64,000 bases of DNA from Pseudovibrio exalbescens DSM 16456 (GTDB lineage Bacteria; Pseudomonadota; Alphaproteobacteria; Rhizobiales; Stappiaceae). Positions 19,226-28,543 of the stretch are shown one piece after another. The position numbers and the translations under genes were made by a program. How positions within the stretch are numbered: the stretch's first letter is position 1; the number at the start of each line of letters is the position of its first letter. The notes below the pieces were generated by a model. The model searched no databases. It was given only the letters and a program-made list of their open reading frames with translations, and had not been told where the DNA came from. The DNA is taken from the NCBI RefSeq assembly GCF_000422785.1, contig NZ_AUGS01000019.1, positions 1-64,000 on the forward strand, read 5' to 3'.

Positions 19226-20143
19226 ATGCTGGACAAGATTCTGATTGTTATGCGTTGTGCCGAAAGGATGACGCAGACGTTCTCAGATTTAGAGAAATAT
19301 GGCATTTCCTGTTGCACATCTCGTTTCAGCTCGCCTGCATGCTCACTTCAGACATCAACCACATTTGACCATTTTTTCGAAGGTGGGAAGTGGGCAGGAA
19401 TTTTCGATTTTTTCCGCCACAATCCCGATACTTTATCTCAGTTCGATTATTTTTGGTTTCCGGATGATGATATAGTCTCATCAACGCAAAACGCATTGGA
19501 CTTTCTAAAAATTGTTGTTAGCGAAAACTTTGAGCTAGCACAGCCGGCGCTCACTCCGAATAGTTTTTACGCGTACCGGCCTACGCTTCAGAACCCGCAA
19601 TTCATTTTCAGGCATACAAATTTCGTAGAACTCATGCTTCCGATCATGAAAAAAGAGATACTTACGAAGGTTCTTCCTCTTTTTGAGCAGCGTCACGCGG
19701 CCCTTGGCGTGGACCAATTCTGGCACCTACTATCGACAGATCCAGCAAACAAAATCGCGATCGTAGACCAAACTCCAATGTATCACAGCCGCCCCAGAGG
19801 CACGTTCCTCAAAGAGAACATGACACGCCAAAGCAGAAGTATTTCTGATGAAAAGCAGCAAACAGTAGCATTGCTCAATATCGTCCCAACTCCCCCTGTT
19901 ACAATGTCAGGGCGCCTTAAAGGCAAACATGAGACCGCGGGACGAATTAGCACAGGCTTTGGATTGGTTCGTGGATTATACCATATAAAACAGGACGTTA
20001 AGGATCGTGCAATTACCAATTTCGACATTTTCAGTGATTTCATGAAATGCGTAATATTCCACAAAAGTGCGTCTGTCGATCTCTCACGTATAGATAATTT
20101 GCAAAGTGAATTCGCAATGCGGTTTCCACAACTCAGTCCCTGA
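19226..20143 (+). CDS. DUF707-like protein, probable glycosyltransferase relative
   Basis: This ~305-residue protein matches DUF707 (PF05212), a GT-A-like family named from plants and found sporadically in bacteria. Visible hallmarks are FDYFWFPDDDIV, equivalent to the acidic metal-binding region, then LAQPALTPNSFY and the FRHTNFVELMLPIM block, which corresponds to the family's 'FVEIMAPVF'. GVDQFWHLL takes the place of the conserved 'G.GLDF...' segment. I prefer the second ATG of ATGATG at 19226, because GGAG lies 6 bp upstream; frames from 19148 lack a ribosome-binding site. No enzymatic activity is proven for the family. Confidence 0.7.
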   Translation: MLDKILIVMRCAERMTQTFSDLEKYGISCCTSRFSSPACSLQTSTTFDHFFEGGKWAGIFDFFRHNPDTLSQFDYFWFPDDDIVSSTQNALDFLKIVVSENFELAQPALTPNSFYAYRPTLQNPQFIFRHTNFVELMLPIMKKEILTKVLPLFEQRHAALGVDQFWHLLSTDPANKIAIVDQTPMYHSRPRGTFLKENMTRQSRSISDEKQQTVALLNIVPTPPVTMSGRLKGKHETAGRISTGFGLVRGLYHIKQDVKDRAITNFDIFSDFMKCVIFHKSASVDLSRIDNLQSEFAMRFPQLSP

Positions 20144-20153
20144 GTGAGGCTCA

Positions 20154-21422
20154 GTGCAAACAGGTTTTAGTCATCTGGTCCAGCTAGAAAAAGCGATCAG
20201 AATAGCAACAACACAATGCTGTCCGGTAGAAAGCACAAATGCTCTCCCACTGTCGTCAGATGCTCTTGGTTTTGTGCTCGCGCGGGACGAATTTTCGGAA
20301 CAAGAGTCGCCATCTTTTGACAACTCTGCAATGGATGGGTTCGCGGTGGCAGCAGAAGTATTCAGCGGGTCTGCGCCCTGGTCCCTACCTATCCATGGAA
20401 CGATCTCGGCCGGTGGAACCCTTGCCGAGGCAAGGCAGCCTGATGGGGGATGCTATCGCATCTATACAGGAGCACCGGTACCAGAATGGTGCACAAGTGT
20501 CGTCCCGATCGAGAACGTTCGTTGCGATGGATCGAACGCCACTTTTAGTGAGCTCCCAGTACATGGCTCTCACATACGCCGGAAAGGAGAGAATGTTGCG
20601 ATAGGCACGCGCCTTGTTGCAAAAGGAACACGGCTGGAACCACGACACATCAGTCATCTGATCGCCCACGGCGTCTCCCAGGTTTCTGTCTACCAACCAC
20701 CCAAAGTGGGGATCTTTTCCACTGGCGATGAACTCGCTGTATCTGGAGCGATGCGTTCTGCCTCGCAGATAGCTGATAGCAATCGGCCCATGCTGATCGC
20801 CTACGCACAAAGCTATGGAGCGCAAGTGGATGATTTGGGAATTGTTCCCGATGATCCAGATGCCAGCATCGCATTCTTTGAAACGATCAAAGGCAGGTAT
20901 GACCTTGTTGTTTCTTCTGGAGCCGTTTCTGTAGGTGGCAAGGATTTTCTAAAGGAGGCTGTTTTAAAGGCAGGGGGACGTCTTGAAAGCTGGCGTGTTG
21001 CCATGAAGCCGGGAAAACCGGTGGTGTTCGCGCGGATAGGCTCCACCGTTTATACAGGACTCCCCGGCAATCCCTTGGCCGCACTGGTTGGTTTTGAAGT
21101 GTTCGTATCTCAGCAGATACAAGTGCTGAGTGGTGCACGCTCAAAGACAGGCTTGTTCATGCCAGGGACAGCAACCTTTGACTGGAACCGAAAGTCAGGA
21201 CGATCTGAGTTTTTCCCTGTCAGATTGGCCGGTTTTGACAGTGAAGGTCGGGTAAAACTGGACCGCATCGAGCCGTCGAATTCAGCATCGTTACATGCCA
21301 TATCGCAAGCGGACGGCTTGGGAATGGTTCCTGCTGACGTGGGCAAAATCGCGCCAGGAACCTCAATCGTCTGGAAGCCTTTTCCTTCTGCGAGCGCACC
21401 ACTTTCCGAGCTGATATCCTGA
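20154..21422 (+). CDS. moeA: Molybdopterin molybdenumtransferase
   Basis: This 422-residue enzyme inserts molybdate into adenylylated molybdopterin to form the molybdenum cofactor. Characteristic parts are SPSFDNSAMDGFAV near residue 53, IYTGAPVPEW, IRRKGENV, the MPT-binding core VGIFSTGDELAV and IADSNRPML, VVSSGAVSVGGKDFLKEAV (usually GGVSVG in the family), and RVAMKPGKPVVFA with TGLPGNPLAALV. The C-terminal domain IV runs from about residue 345. The start is the GTG at 20154, with GAGG upstream, 10 bp after the DUF707-like gene. It stands apart from other moa/mob genes. Confidence 0.92.
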   Translation: MQTGFSHLVQLEKAIRIATTQCCPVESTNALPLSSDALGFVLARDEFSEQESPSFDNSAMDGFAVAAEVFSGSAPWSLPIHGTISAGGTLAEARQPDGGCYRIYTGAPVPEWCTSVVPIENVRCDGSNATFSELPVHGSHIRRKGENVAIGTRLVAKGTRLEPRHISHLIAHGVSQVSVYQPPKVGIFSTGDELAVSGAMRSASQIADSNRPMLIAYAQSYGAQVDDLGIVPDDPDASIAFFETIKGRYDLVVSSGAVSVGGKDFLKEAVLKAGGRLESWRVAMKPGKPVVFARIGSTVYTGLPGNPLAALVGFEVFVSQQIQVLSGARSKTGLFMPGTATFDWNRKSGRSEFFPVRLAGFDSEGRVKLDRIEPSNSASLHAISQADGLGMVPADVGKIAPGTSIVWKPFPSASAPLSELIS

Positions 21423-21534
21423 AACTACCGCCACGCTCCCATGGTTGTCAGGCGGGTCACTGACACTGGCTTAGCATGGTTGAAAACGTGGTACATCATG
21501 CTAGCGTTGCGGGACAAAATGGGGGGAGAAAATA

Positions 21535-22383
21535 ATGCGTTTCGTACGGTTCGGGAACAAAGGGGAAGAGCGTCCCGGCGTTGTGTTCAACGACGAAATC
21601 AAAGACCTTTCTGCACACCTTTCAGATCTTTCTGGCGCGCATCTCGATCCTTCGTTCCTGCGCAGTTTGGATCAGATGAATTTGAATGGGCTGCCAACAG
21701 TACCCGCCTCAACTCGCCTTGGGCCCTGCGTCGCGAACAGCGGCAAATTTATCTGCATTGGTTTGAACTATTCGGACCACGCAGCCGAGGCTGGCATGGA
21801 TGTACCGCCAGAGCCCATCATATTCATGAAGGCAACATCCGCAATCAGTGGTCCAAATGACCCCATTGAACTGCCGCGAGGATCCACCCATACGGATTGG
21901 GAGGCCGAACTCGGCGTTATTATCGGGCGCCATGCCAAATACGTTAGCGAGGCTGAAGCACTGGACCATATTGCGGGATATTGCGTGGTCAACGATGTAT
22001 CCGAACGTGAGTTTCAGACGCAAAGATCTGGGCAATGGACCAAAGGAAAGTCGGCGGATACCTTCGGACCTGTGGGCCCGTGGCTTGTGACGCCCGATGA
22101 AGTCGACAATCCGCAAAATCTGTCCATCAACCTACGCGTGAACGAGGTCCCTCGGCAGACTGGAACGACAGCAACGATGGTTTATCCTGTTGCCTATCTC
22201 ATTGCCTACCTGTCCCAGTTCATGAGCTTGCACCCGGGAGACATCATCGCAACGGGCACACCGCCTGGGGTGGGTATGGGACAAACTCCACCAGTCTATC
22301 TGAAGCCCGGTGATCAAATCGAGCTATCCATAGACGGGCTGGGAACACAGCGACAAGTTGTTGTGGGCGCTGGCTCAGCATAA
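21535..22383 (+). CDS. Fumarylacetoacetate hydrolase family protein
   Basis: This 282-residue FAH-fold enzyme probably hydrolyses or decarboxylates a 2-oxo acid. It has ICIGLNYSDHAAEAGM, PIIFMKATSAI, and the metal-binding residues in THTDWEAELGVIIG (E.E) and YCVVNDVSEREFQ (D). The C-terminal part has DIIATGTPPGVGMG. It is closest in character to the ureidoglycolate lyase / 2,4-diketo-3-deoxy-L-fuconate hydrolase branch, but the substrate is not evident. The ATG at 21535 follows GGGGGAGAAAATA. A bidirectional terminator lies just downstream. Confidence 0.88.
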   Translation: MRFVRFGNKGEERPGVVFNDEIKDLSAHLSDLSGAHLDPSFLRSLDQMNLNGLPTVPASTRLGPCVANSGKFICIGLNYSDHAAEAGMDVPPEPIIFMKATSAISGPNDPIELPRGSTHTDWEAELGVIIGRHAKYVSEAEALDHIAGYCVVNDVSEREFQTQRSGQWTKGKSADTFGPVGPWLVTPDEVDNPQNLSINLRVNEVPRQTGTTATMVYPVAYLIAYLSQFMSLHPGDIIATGTPPGVGMGQTPPVYLKPGDQIELSIDGLGTQRQVVVGAGSA

Positions 22384-22389
22384 GCTTGC

Positions 22390-22417
22390 AAAAGGGCGGC
22401 GATCTGCCGCCCTTTTT
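22390..22417. terminator. Bidirectional Rho-independent terminator
   Basis: AAAAGGGCGGC (22390-22400), loop GATCT, then GCCGCCCTTTTT (22406-22417). A GC-rich stem is flanked by A and T runs, so it can end transcription from both the FAH gene (plus) and arsC (minus), whose stop codons lie on each side. Confidence 0.9.
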
Positions 22418-22425
22418 GGGTATCG

Positions 22426-22839
22426 TCAGTTTTGTTCTGAACCGAGGATCAAGGTACCATCCTCCTTGTAGATCGGTCCTTTTGGGCGAGGTTCGAGAAG
22501 CTCCAGCACCTCTTCTGAAGGACGGCACAACTTTACCCCCTTGGGGCTGCAGACAATCGGTCGGTTGACCAGAATGGGGTGCTTGACCATTGCATCAAGC
22601 AGTGCCTCATCGTCTACCGCTTCATCGAGTAGGCCCAGTTCTTCAGCCGGAGACTTCGATGTTCTTAGTGCCTGTCGGGGAGTGAGATTGGCTGCGGCAA
22701 ACAATCCACGAAGCTGTGGCTTGGTCCAACCCTCTTCCAGATACGCAATCACTACCGGCTCCACACCAGTTGCGCGAATGATCGCAAGAACGTTGCGGGA
22801 TGTGCCGCAATCAGGATTGTGGTGAATGACGATCGTCAT
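22426..22839 (-). CDS. arsC: Arsenate reductase, glutaredoxin-dependent
   Basis: This 137-residue ArsC of the Spx/glutaredoxin-coupled type reduces arsenate to arsenite. The catalytic cysteine is in HHNPDCGTSRN (Cys11), with the arginines of the ArsC family in TPRQALRTSKSP and in the ILVNRPIV block. The start is the ATG at 22837-22839, 8 bp after the acr3 stop; a much longer frame running through acr3 is an overlap artefact. It is the last gene of arsR-acr3-arsC, and the terminator at 22390 closes the operon. Confidence 0.93.
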   Translation of the reverse strand: MTIVIHHNPDCGTSRNVLAIIRATGVEPVVIAYLEEGWTKPQLRGLFAAANLTPRQALRTSKSPAEELGLLDEAVDDEALLDAMVKHPILVNRPIVCSPKGVKLCRPSEEVLELLEPRPKGPIYKEDGTLILGSEQN

Positions 22840-22847
22840 GAGGAACC

Positions 22848-23885
22848 TCAGGCAAAACGAGTTCTGGTACGGTTGGCAAACGCAACCAGCGAGAGCATGA
22901 CAGGGACTTCTACTAGGACACCAACAACAGTGGCAAGCGCTGCACCCGAATGCAGACCAAACAAGCTGATTGCCACAGCAACCGCCAACTCGAAGAAATT
23001 CGAGGTGCCGATCATGGCACAAGGGGCTGCAATGCGATGGGGCACGTTCATGATCCATGCAGCACCATATGCCAACGCGAAAATGGCATAGCTTTGCAAA
23101 AGAATGGGAACCGCAATCAAACCAATCACCAGCGGGTTGGAAAGAATGACGCTTCCTTGCAAGCCGAACAAGATTACAACCGTGGTGATCAGGCCGATGA
23201 TCGACCACGGCTTGACACGTGCAGAAAACGTTGAAATTGCTGCACTTGTCTTCAAACTGCGCCGCGTCAGTACTCCAGCAATCAAAGGCAAGACCACATA
23301 CAGGATGGTGGCCATGACCAATGTCTGCCAAGGAACCGCGATATCGGTAACACCCAACAAGAGCGCAACGATGGGCGCGAATGCGACGACCATGATGACA
23401 TCATTCACGGAAACCTGAACCAGGGTGTATGTGGCATCTCCCCTTGTTAGCTGCGACCAGACAAACACCATCGCCGTACATGGGGCAGCTCCCAGCAGGA
23501 TAAGCCCCGCCGTGTACTGCGCTGCATCCTGTGGGCTGAGCCAGGGTGCAAAGACATAGTCAAAAAACAAAACGGCGAACAACGCCATTGTAAATGGTTT
23601 GATCAACCAGTTGACAGCGAGGGTAATCAAAAGGCCCTTGGGTTGACGCGCAACACCTCCGATGGCTTTCAAGTCAACTCCAACCATCATGGGATAGACC
23701 ATCGCCCAGATCAAAACAGCGACGACGAGATTGATGTTTGCAACCTCAGCAGAGGCCACCAGTTCAACAAGGGCGGGAGCCGTTGCCCCCAAAGCTATGC
23801 CCAAGACAATAGCAAGAGCAATCCAGAGCGTCAGATAACGCTCGAACAGGCCCATTTTTCCAGTATCAACGGATATGTCAGTCAT
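22848..23885 (-). CDS. acr3: ACR3-family arsenite efflux transporter
   Basis: This 345-residue membrane protein with about ten transmembrane helices is the ACR3 type of arsenite exporter. It has [19 protein letters not shown], holding the conserved cysteine thought to bind arsenite, and FMALF/WLIKPF in the fourth helix. [17 protein letters not shown]-like residues ([13 protein letters not shown]) near the C terminus are also typical. It lies between arsR and arsC on the same strand. The pump exports the arsenite made by ArsC. Confidence 0.93.
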   Translation of the reverse strand: MTDISVDTGKMGLFERYLTLWIALAIVLGIALGATAPALVELVASAEVANINLVVAVLIWAMVYPMMVGVDLKAIGGVARQPKGLLITLAVNWLIKPFTMALFAVLFFDYVFAPWLSPQDAAQYTAGLILLGAAPCTAMVFVWSQLTRGDATYTLVQVSVNDVIMVVAFAPIVALLLGVTDIAVPWQTLVMATILYVVLPLIAGVLTRRSLKTSAAISTFSARVKPWSIIGLITTVVILFGLQGSVILSNPLVIGLIAVPILLQSYAIFALAYGAAWIMNVPHRIAAPCAMIGTSNFFELAVAVAISLFGLHSGAALATVVGVLVEVPVMLSLVAFANRTRTRFA

Positions 23886-23953
23886 TGAGAGCGTTTTCCC
23901 GACTTGGGGTGAGTGATTGGCGTTGAAACGGCTTTGTCATCTCGTCAAGCCGC

Positions 23954-24286
23954 TCAACACTTGCAAGAAATTTGATCCAGAACGGGTTGGCATTGCTCGG
24001 GCTGACCGCCACAACAGTCTTCCATCAAAAATGCGAGCAACTCGCGCATGCCCTCCATGTTGGCATGATAGCGGATCGCCCGGCCTTCGCGCGTGGATCG
24101 GACCATGCCCGCAGAAGCAAGTATGGCCAAATTGTTGGACAACGTATTTGGGCGAATATCCAAACGGCTCGCTATGTCGCCAGCAATCATGCCCTTGGGT
24201 CCCGCTTTTACGAGCACCCGAAAAACAGCCAAGCGTTGTTCATGGGCGAGCGATGATAGTGATGATATGGCTTCTCTTGTTTCCAT
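23954..24286 (-). CDS. arsR: ArsR-family arsenic-responsive repressor
   Basis: This 110-residue winged-helix repressor starts with METREAISSLSSLAHEQRL. The DNA-recognition helix region is DIRPNTLSNNLAILASAGMV, and the wing follows in REGRAIRYHANM. Likely As(III)-binding cysteines are at the C-terminal end: EDCCGGQPEQCQPV and ISCKC. This C-terminal cluster, not the classical ELCVCDL helix, is the sensor type seen in other alphaproteobacterial ArsR proteins. It lies first in arsR-acr3-arsC. Its start codon lies inside a perfect palindrome that should be its own operator. Confidence 0.92.
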   Translation of the reverse strand: METREAISSLSSLAHEQRLAVFRVLVKAGPKGMIAGDIASRLDIRPNTLSNNLAILASAGMVRSTREGRAIRYHANMEGMRELLAFLMEDCCGGQPEQCQPVLDQISCKC

Positions 24287-24322
24287 ATTTCATGAAATAT
24301 GGAAATTATTAGTTTGTGTCAA
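24280..24322 (-). promoter_or_regulatory. arsR promoter with 26-bp perfect palindromic operator
   Basis: Bases 24280-24305 form a perfect 26-bp palindrome with half-site TTTCCATATTTCA. It covers the arsR start codon (24284-24286). On the minus strand a consensus -35 TTGACA (24317-24322) lies 17 bp before TATTTC, a weak -10 within the palindrome. Transcription would then begin at or next to the ATG, giving a leaderless or nearly leaderless mRNA. ArsR bound here would block the -10 region. Promoter positions are inferred. Confidence 0.7.
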
Positions 24323-24328
24323 GAGGTA

Positions 24329-27300
24329 TCACGGACGCTGTGCCTGCGAAGACGCTGCAGCCATCTCTTCCTCCATCTCCACTTGCCGTGAATGGCCAGC
24401 GGAAATGAAAGTGTACATGACCGGAAGAACGAACAGTGTGAACAGGGTGCCAATGGAGAGCCCCGAAACAATTACCAAACCGATATTGAACCGAGATGCC
24501 GCACCAGCGCCGCTGGCAACAAGAAGAGGCACCAAACCGGCAATCATGGCAGCAACAGTCATTAAAATGGGCCGCAACCGCACCCGTGCAGCTTCTATGA
24601 TTGCATCCGTTTTCGATGCCCCATTCTCGATCTGTTCATTTTTGGCCATCTCACACATCAAGATGCCGTGTTTCGAAATGAGCCCCACCAATGTGATGAG
24701 CCCCACCTGAGAATAAATGTTCAATGATGTTTCGCCAGACACATGAGACCACCCAAGAGCTATCAAGGCGCCACTGATTGCAAGCGGGACGGTAAACATG
24801 ATTACCAAAGGGTCCCGCAAACTTTCAAACTGACTTGCCAACACCAAAAAGATGACGGCCAAGGCCAACCCCAGCGTGATGTAAAGCGCATTACCTTCCT
24901 CCACGAACTGACGAGATTCACCCATAAAAGCATAGTTGAACCCACGTGGCAGATCCGTTTGCGCTGCAGTTTCAAAAAACGCGATCGCCTCGCTCATGGC
25001 CACATTGGGAGCGGGAACGGCTGAAATGGTGATCGAATTCAACTGATTGTAATGGGGTAGGGACTTTGGCTGGCCAGATACATCGTAGGATACAAGGCTG
25101 GAGAGCGGTACCGCCGAGCCATCTTGCGCTGTGACATAGAACTGATTGATTTGGTCTGGATTGGCGCGAAATTGCCTTTCGGTTTCCGGAATAACTTCAT
25201 AGGAACGTCCGTCCAGATTGACGCGGTTGATGTAACCTCCACTCATCAGGCTACCCAAGGTCGTGCCTATAGCCTGCATGGTCACGCCATATGCACCCGC
25301 CGCGTCTCTGTCGATCGTCAAGCTGGCGGAGCCAGCATCGTATTTCAGGTCAACATCAGCATAAACGAATAGGGGGCTGGCCTTGGCTTTCTCCAAGATG
25401 GCGGTGCCGACCCGCGAGATACTCTCAAAATCAGTGGGGCTGGTAATCACAAACTGGATCGGCAATCCGCTGGATGCACCTGGCAAGGAGGGCATTTGGT
25501 AGGCTGTCGCGGTAATTCCCGGTATTTCCTTGGCCTGAGCGTTGACCTTCTGCGAGATCTCCTTTTGGCTGAGTTCGCGATCACTCCACGGGATCAACGG
25601 ACCAATCGCCATTCCCTGATTGCTGGTTGGCACACCTATCATTGCCAAAGAAGCAGCAGCCTGAGGCTGTTTGGAGATTATGTCCGCGACCAGAGACATG
25701 TTGGCTTCGATGTAATCGTTATTTGCTGATGACGGTGCCGTACCAATGACAACAACAACCCCTTGATCCTCATCCGGGGCCAGCTGCGAGGGCAAGAAAC
25801 TGAAGATTACCGGCAGCGAAACCAAAACAATTCCGGCAAAGGCAAGCACAATACGCCTGTGCCCCAATACTGCAAGGAGGGTCGAATGATAGCCATTGCT
25901 CACCCTCTCCAAGGTGCGATCAACGAGTGCTTGAAAACGGCTGGGCTCGCTTTGTGGTTTCAGAAGCTTGGAGCACATCATTGGCGATAGGGTCAGCGCC
26001 ACAAAACCGGAAATCACAACGGATCCGGCAAGGGTCAATGCGAACTCCTTGAAGAGGGCGCCCGTAATGCCGCCCATCAAGGCAATCGGCGTGTAAACAG
26101 CAGCAAGCGTAATCGTCATGGAAATAACAGGAACAGCTATTTCCCGCGTCGCCACAATCGCAGCCGTAAACGGCTTCAGACCCTTTTTTATGTGGCGGTC
26201 AACGTTTTCGACCACCACAATCGCGTCATCCACCACCAGCCCAATTGCAAGGACCATCGCCAACAGTGTCATCAGGTTGAGTGAAAACCCGAAGGCTTGC
26301 ATGACGGCAATAACGCCGACAAGCGAAAGCGGTATCGTCACAATGGGGATGATCACCGAGCGAAAGGACGCCATGAACAACATGATCACGACAATCACGA
26401 TGGCTGCCGCCTCGCCAATGGTAACAACCACTTCGCGAATGGAATCTTCAATGGCAACAGTTGAATCGTAAAGAATGCTACCCTGTATGGAGGGTGGTAG
26501 GCTCTCCTGAACACCCGCAAACACCGAGCGCAGACCTTCGGCAACTTCGAGAGGATTTGAATTTGGCGTATTGTTGATGGCTGTGATCACGGCCTGACGC
26601 CCGTTGGCCAAAGCGCGCGTATCATCATCACTCCTGTCGAGCGAAACTTCCGCCACATCCTGAAGCCGCACGACCTGACCGTTTTCGCTTTTGATGACCA
26701 GTCGTTTGAGGCCTGCAACATCGCTTACCTGACTGTCAATGCTGCTTTCCAGAACAGTCAGAAAGCTATTGAACTCACCAATGGCAGATTGATAGTTGTT
26801 TTGCTGCAGAATCGAGACCAAATCATCGGTCGAGATATCGTATTGGCCCAGTTTTTCCGGATTCGGCCAGATCCGGAGAGCAAATGGCGAACCTCCAAGC
26901 AGATCGATATTTGAAACCCCGTTCACAGTGGAGAGCTGCGGATTTACCACGCGGTCGATGTAGTCAGTGATTTGGCTCGAGTTCAGCGTCTCGCTGAAAA
27001 ACGACATGTACATCAGAGAGGTTGTGGACCCGGTTGAGGAGGTCACGGATGGGTTGTAGGCAGCATCCGGCAAGTCGTTCGTGACCGAGTTGATTTGCGA
27101 CAACACATTGGCGAGCGCGTCTTCCGGGCTGGTATCCAGCATCATGTTCAAGGTTATGATGGAGTTGCCCAACTCGCTGGACGAGGTCATGAAATCCAGG
27201 CGATCGACCTGTGCCAGAGCTTGCTCCAACGGCTGCGTGATCGCGCCTTCAACCAGAGACGGATCTGCCCCCGGATAGGGGGTTGTGACCGTTATCACGG

Positions 27301-27427
27301 TATTGGTCATCTTTGGGTATTGCCGGACCTCAAGAGACCCCATGGCATTCAGCCCGAAGAGAAAAACGATAATGCTGAGCGAGGCCGCCATGACGGGCCT
27401 CTTTATGAATATGTCCGTAAAAAACAT
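24329..27427 (-). CDS. RND efflux transporter (HAE1/AcrB-like)
   Basis: This 1032-residue inner-membrane pump of the resistance-nodulation-division superfamily drives drug export with the proton gradient. It begins MFFTDIFIKRPVMAAS (first membrane helix). Proton-relay acids are in LAIGLVVDDAIVVVENV (TM4 DD pair). The second half has the repeat with FLVLASQFESLRDP and GLISKHGILM. The porter domains lie between TM1-2 and TM7-8. It is 12 bp downstream of its membrane-fusion partner, and arsR follows 42 bp later. No outer-membrane TolC homologue is encoded nearby, so a distant one must complete the tripartite pump. Confidence 0.93.
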   Translation of the reverse strand: MFFTDIFIKRPVMAASLSIIVFLFGLNAMGSLEVRQYPKMTNTVITVTTPYPGADPSLVEGAITQPLEQALAQVDRLDFMTSSSELGNSIITLNMMLDTSPEDALANVLSQINSVTNDLPDAAYNPSVTSSTGSTTSLMYMSFFSETLNSSQITDYIDRVVNPQLSTVNGVSNIDLLGGSPFALRIWPNPEKLGQYDISTDDLVSILQQNNYQSAIGEFNSFLTVLESSIDSQVSDVAGLKRLVIKSENGQVVRLQDVAEVSLDRSDDDTRALANGRQAVITAINNTPNSNPLEVAEGLRSVFAGVQESLPPSIQGSILYDSTVAIEDSIREVVVTIGEAAAIVIVVIMLFMASFRSVIIPIVTIPLSLVGVIAVMQAFGFSLNLMTLLAMVLAIGLVVDDAIVVVENVDRHIKKGLKPFTAAIVATREIAVPVISMTITLAAVYTPIALMGGITGALFKEFALTLAGSVVISGFVALTLSPMMCSKLLKPQSEPSRFQALVDRTLERVSNGYHSTLLAVLGHRRIVLAFAGIVLVSLPVIFSFLPSQLAPDEDQGVVVVIGTAPSSANNDYIEANMSLVADIISKQPQAAASLAMIGVPTSNQGMAIGPLIPWSDRELSQKEISQKVNAQAKEIPGITATAYQMPSLPGASSGLPIQFVITSPTDFESISRVGTAILEKAKASPLFVYADVDLKYDAGSASLTIDRDAAGAYGVTMQAIGTTLGSLMSGGYINRVNLDGRSYEVIPETERQFRANPDQINQFYVTAQDGSAVPLSSLVSYDVSGQPKSLPHYNQLNSITISAVPAPNVAMSEAIAFFETAAQTDLPRGFNYAFMGESRQFVEEGNALYITLGLALAVIFLVLASQFESLRDPLVIMFTVPLAISGALIALGWSHVSGETSLNIYSQVGLITLVGLISKHGILMCEMAKNEQIENGASKTDAIIEAARVRLRPILMTVAAMIAGLVPLLVASGAGAASRFNIGLVIVSGLSIGTLFTLFVLPVMYTFISAGHSRQVEMEEEMAAASSQAQRP

Positions 27428-27439
27428 AACCCAGACTCC

Positions 27440-28543
27440 CTAAAGCTGCGGCATCTTGGCAGGTACCGAGACCGGGTCGTCCACGACCTTGACGGCTGCG
27501 TTATTGGACAGGTTCTGCGTGCCACTGGTCACAACGGTATCGCCGAACTTCAGGTCACCTTTGATCAGCGCTTGATTGCCTTCTCGCTCTACAACATTGA
27601 CAGTAACCTGGCGGACCTTGGACTGGCCGTCCTTGCTTTCGACCAGATAAACAGAATCTCCATAAAGCGCATAAACTACTGCTGTCTGAGGCAAGACCAC
27701 CTGCTTCTGAAGACTTTCAAGTTTCACCGATACGTTCGCAAACATACCGCCGCGCAATGAACGGTCATCGTTGGGCACTTCTGCCTGTACCGTCACCAAA
27801 CCGGTTGAGTTGCTGACAACCGGTTCAATTGCATTGATCTTTCCGCCAAAGGTGCGTCCAGGATAACTCACAACGGTGAGCTCGATACCCTGTCCCACCG
27901 AGATCTTGCTCAGATCTGCCTGTTCCACGCTGAAGCGCACTCGCATGACGGACAGGTCATCAAGACGCACGATGTTGTCACCAGCTTGAACAAATTGACC
28001 CAGATCCACATTGCGTATGCCAAGCCGTCCACTAAAGGGCGCCTTGATCTCTCGCTGAGCGATTTCGGCTTGTAGCGTGCCAATCCGTGCTTTCAGCGCA
28101 TCAAGATCCGACTTGGCATCCTGCATGCTGCGCTGGGTTCCCGTGCCGTCCTGATAAAGGGTGAGTTGGCGATTGTAGTTCGCCTCAACCGATGGCACCT
28201 GAACCTGCTGAACTTTCAACTCCGCCTGCTGAACCGAGCTGTCGAGCTCCACCAGAACCTTGCCCTTTTTCGTAGTGTCGCCATTCTCGAAGTTGATCGC
28301 CGTAACCGTTCCCGACACCTCGGTAGAAACGTTGACGCCCTGATTTGGCTCAATGAATCCAATCGCTTTTATGGACTGCGACCAGGTTTTGGGTTCCAGT
28401 TTTGTGGTCGTCACCGGATAGGTCGGTTGGGGCAGGTCAGCCAGCGCCCTCTCTATCTTCTGATTGACGAAAATGTTGAAGCCGATAACGGTTCCGAACG
28501 CCAGTACGGCGATCACCAACATTCCAGCGATCCATCGATACAT
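27440..28543 (-). CDS. RND efflux periplasmic adaptor (membrane fusion protein)
   Basis: This 367-residue HlyD/AcrA-type adaptor has an N-terminal membrane anchor (WIAGMLVIAVLAFGTVIGF). The lipoyl-like half motifs are GFIEPNQGVNVSTEVSGTV and, after the hairpin, IKAPFSGRLGIRNVDLGQFV. A coiled-coil hairpin lies between them (residues ~105-155, EANYNRQL to IAQREI), then the beta-barrel and membrane-proximal domains. The ATG at 28543 follows GGAGACG. It is the first gene of a two-gene operon with the RND pump. Confidence 0.93.
   Translation of the reverse strand: MYRWIAGMLVIAVLAFGTVIGFNIFVNQKIERALADLPQPTYPVTTTKLEPKTWSQSIKAIGFIEPNQGVNVSTEVSGTVTAINFENGDTTKKGKVLVELDSSVQQAELKVQQVQVPSVEANYNRQLTLYQDGTGTQRSMQDAKSDLDALKARIGTLQAEIAQREIKAPFSGRLGIRNVDLGQFVQAGDNIVRLDDLSVMRVRFSVEQADLSKISVGQGIELTVVSYPGRTFGGKINAIEPVVSNSTGLVTVQAEVPNDDRSLRGGMFANVSVKLESLQKQVVLPQTAVVYALYGDSVYLVESKDGQSKVRQVTVNVVEREGNQALIKGDLKFGDTVVTSGTQNLSNNAAVKVVDDPVSVPAKMPQL

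Noticed and set aside
22840-23331. Upstream extension of the arsC frame
   Set aside because: It overlaps acr3 in another frame; the ATG at 22839 gives the exact ArsC N terminus.
24093-24710. 205-codon plus-strand frame
   Set aside because: It runs antisense through arsR and the RND pump gene; composition is that of a shadow frame.
27095-27760. 221-codon plus-strand frame
   Set aside because: Antisense to the RND pump and its adaptor; no independent support.
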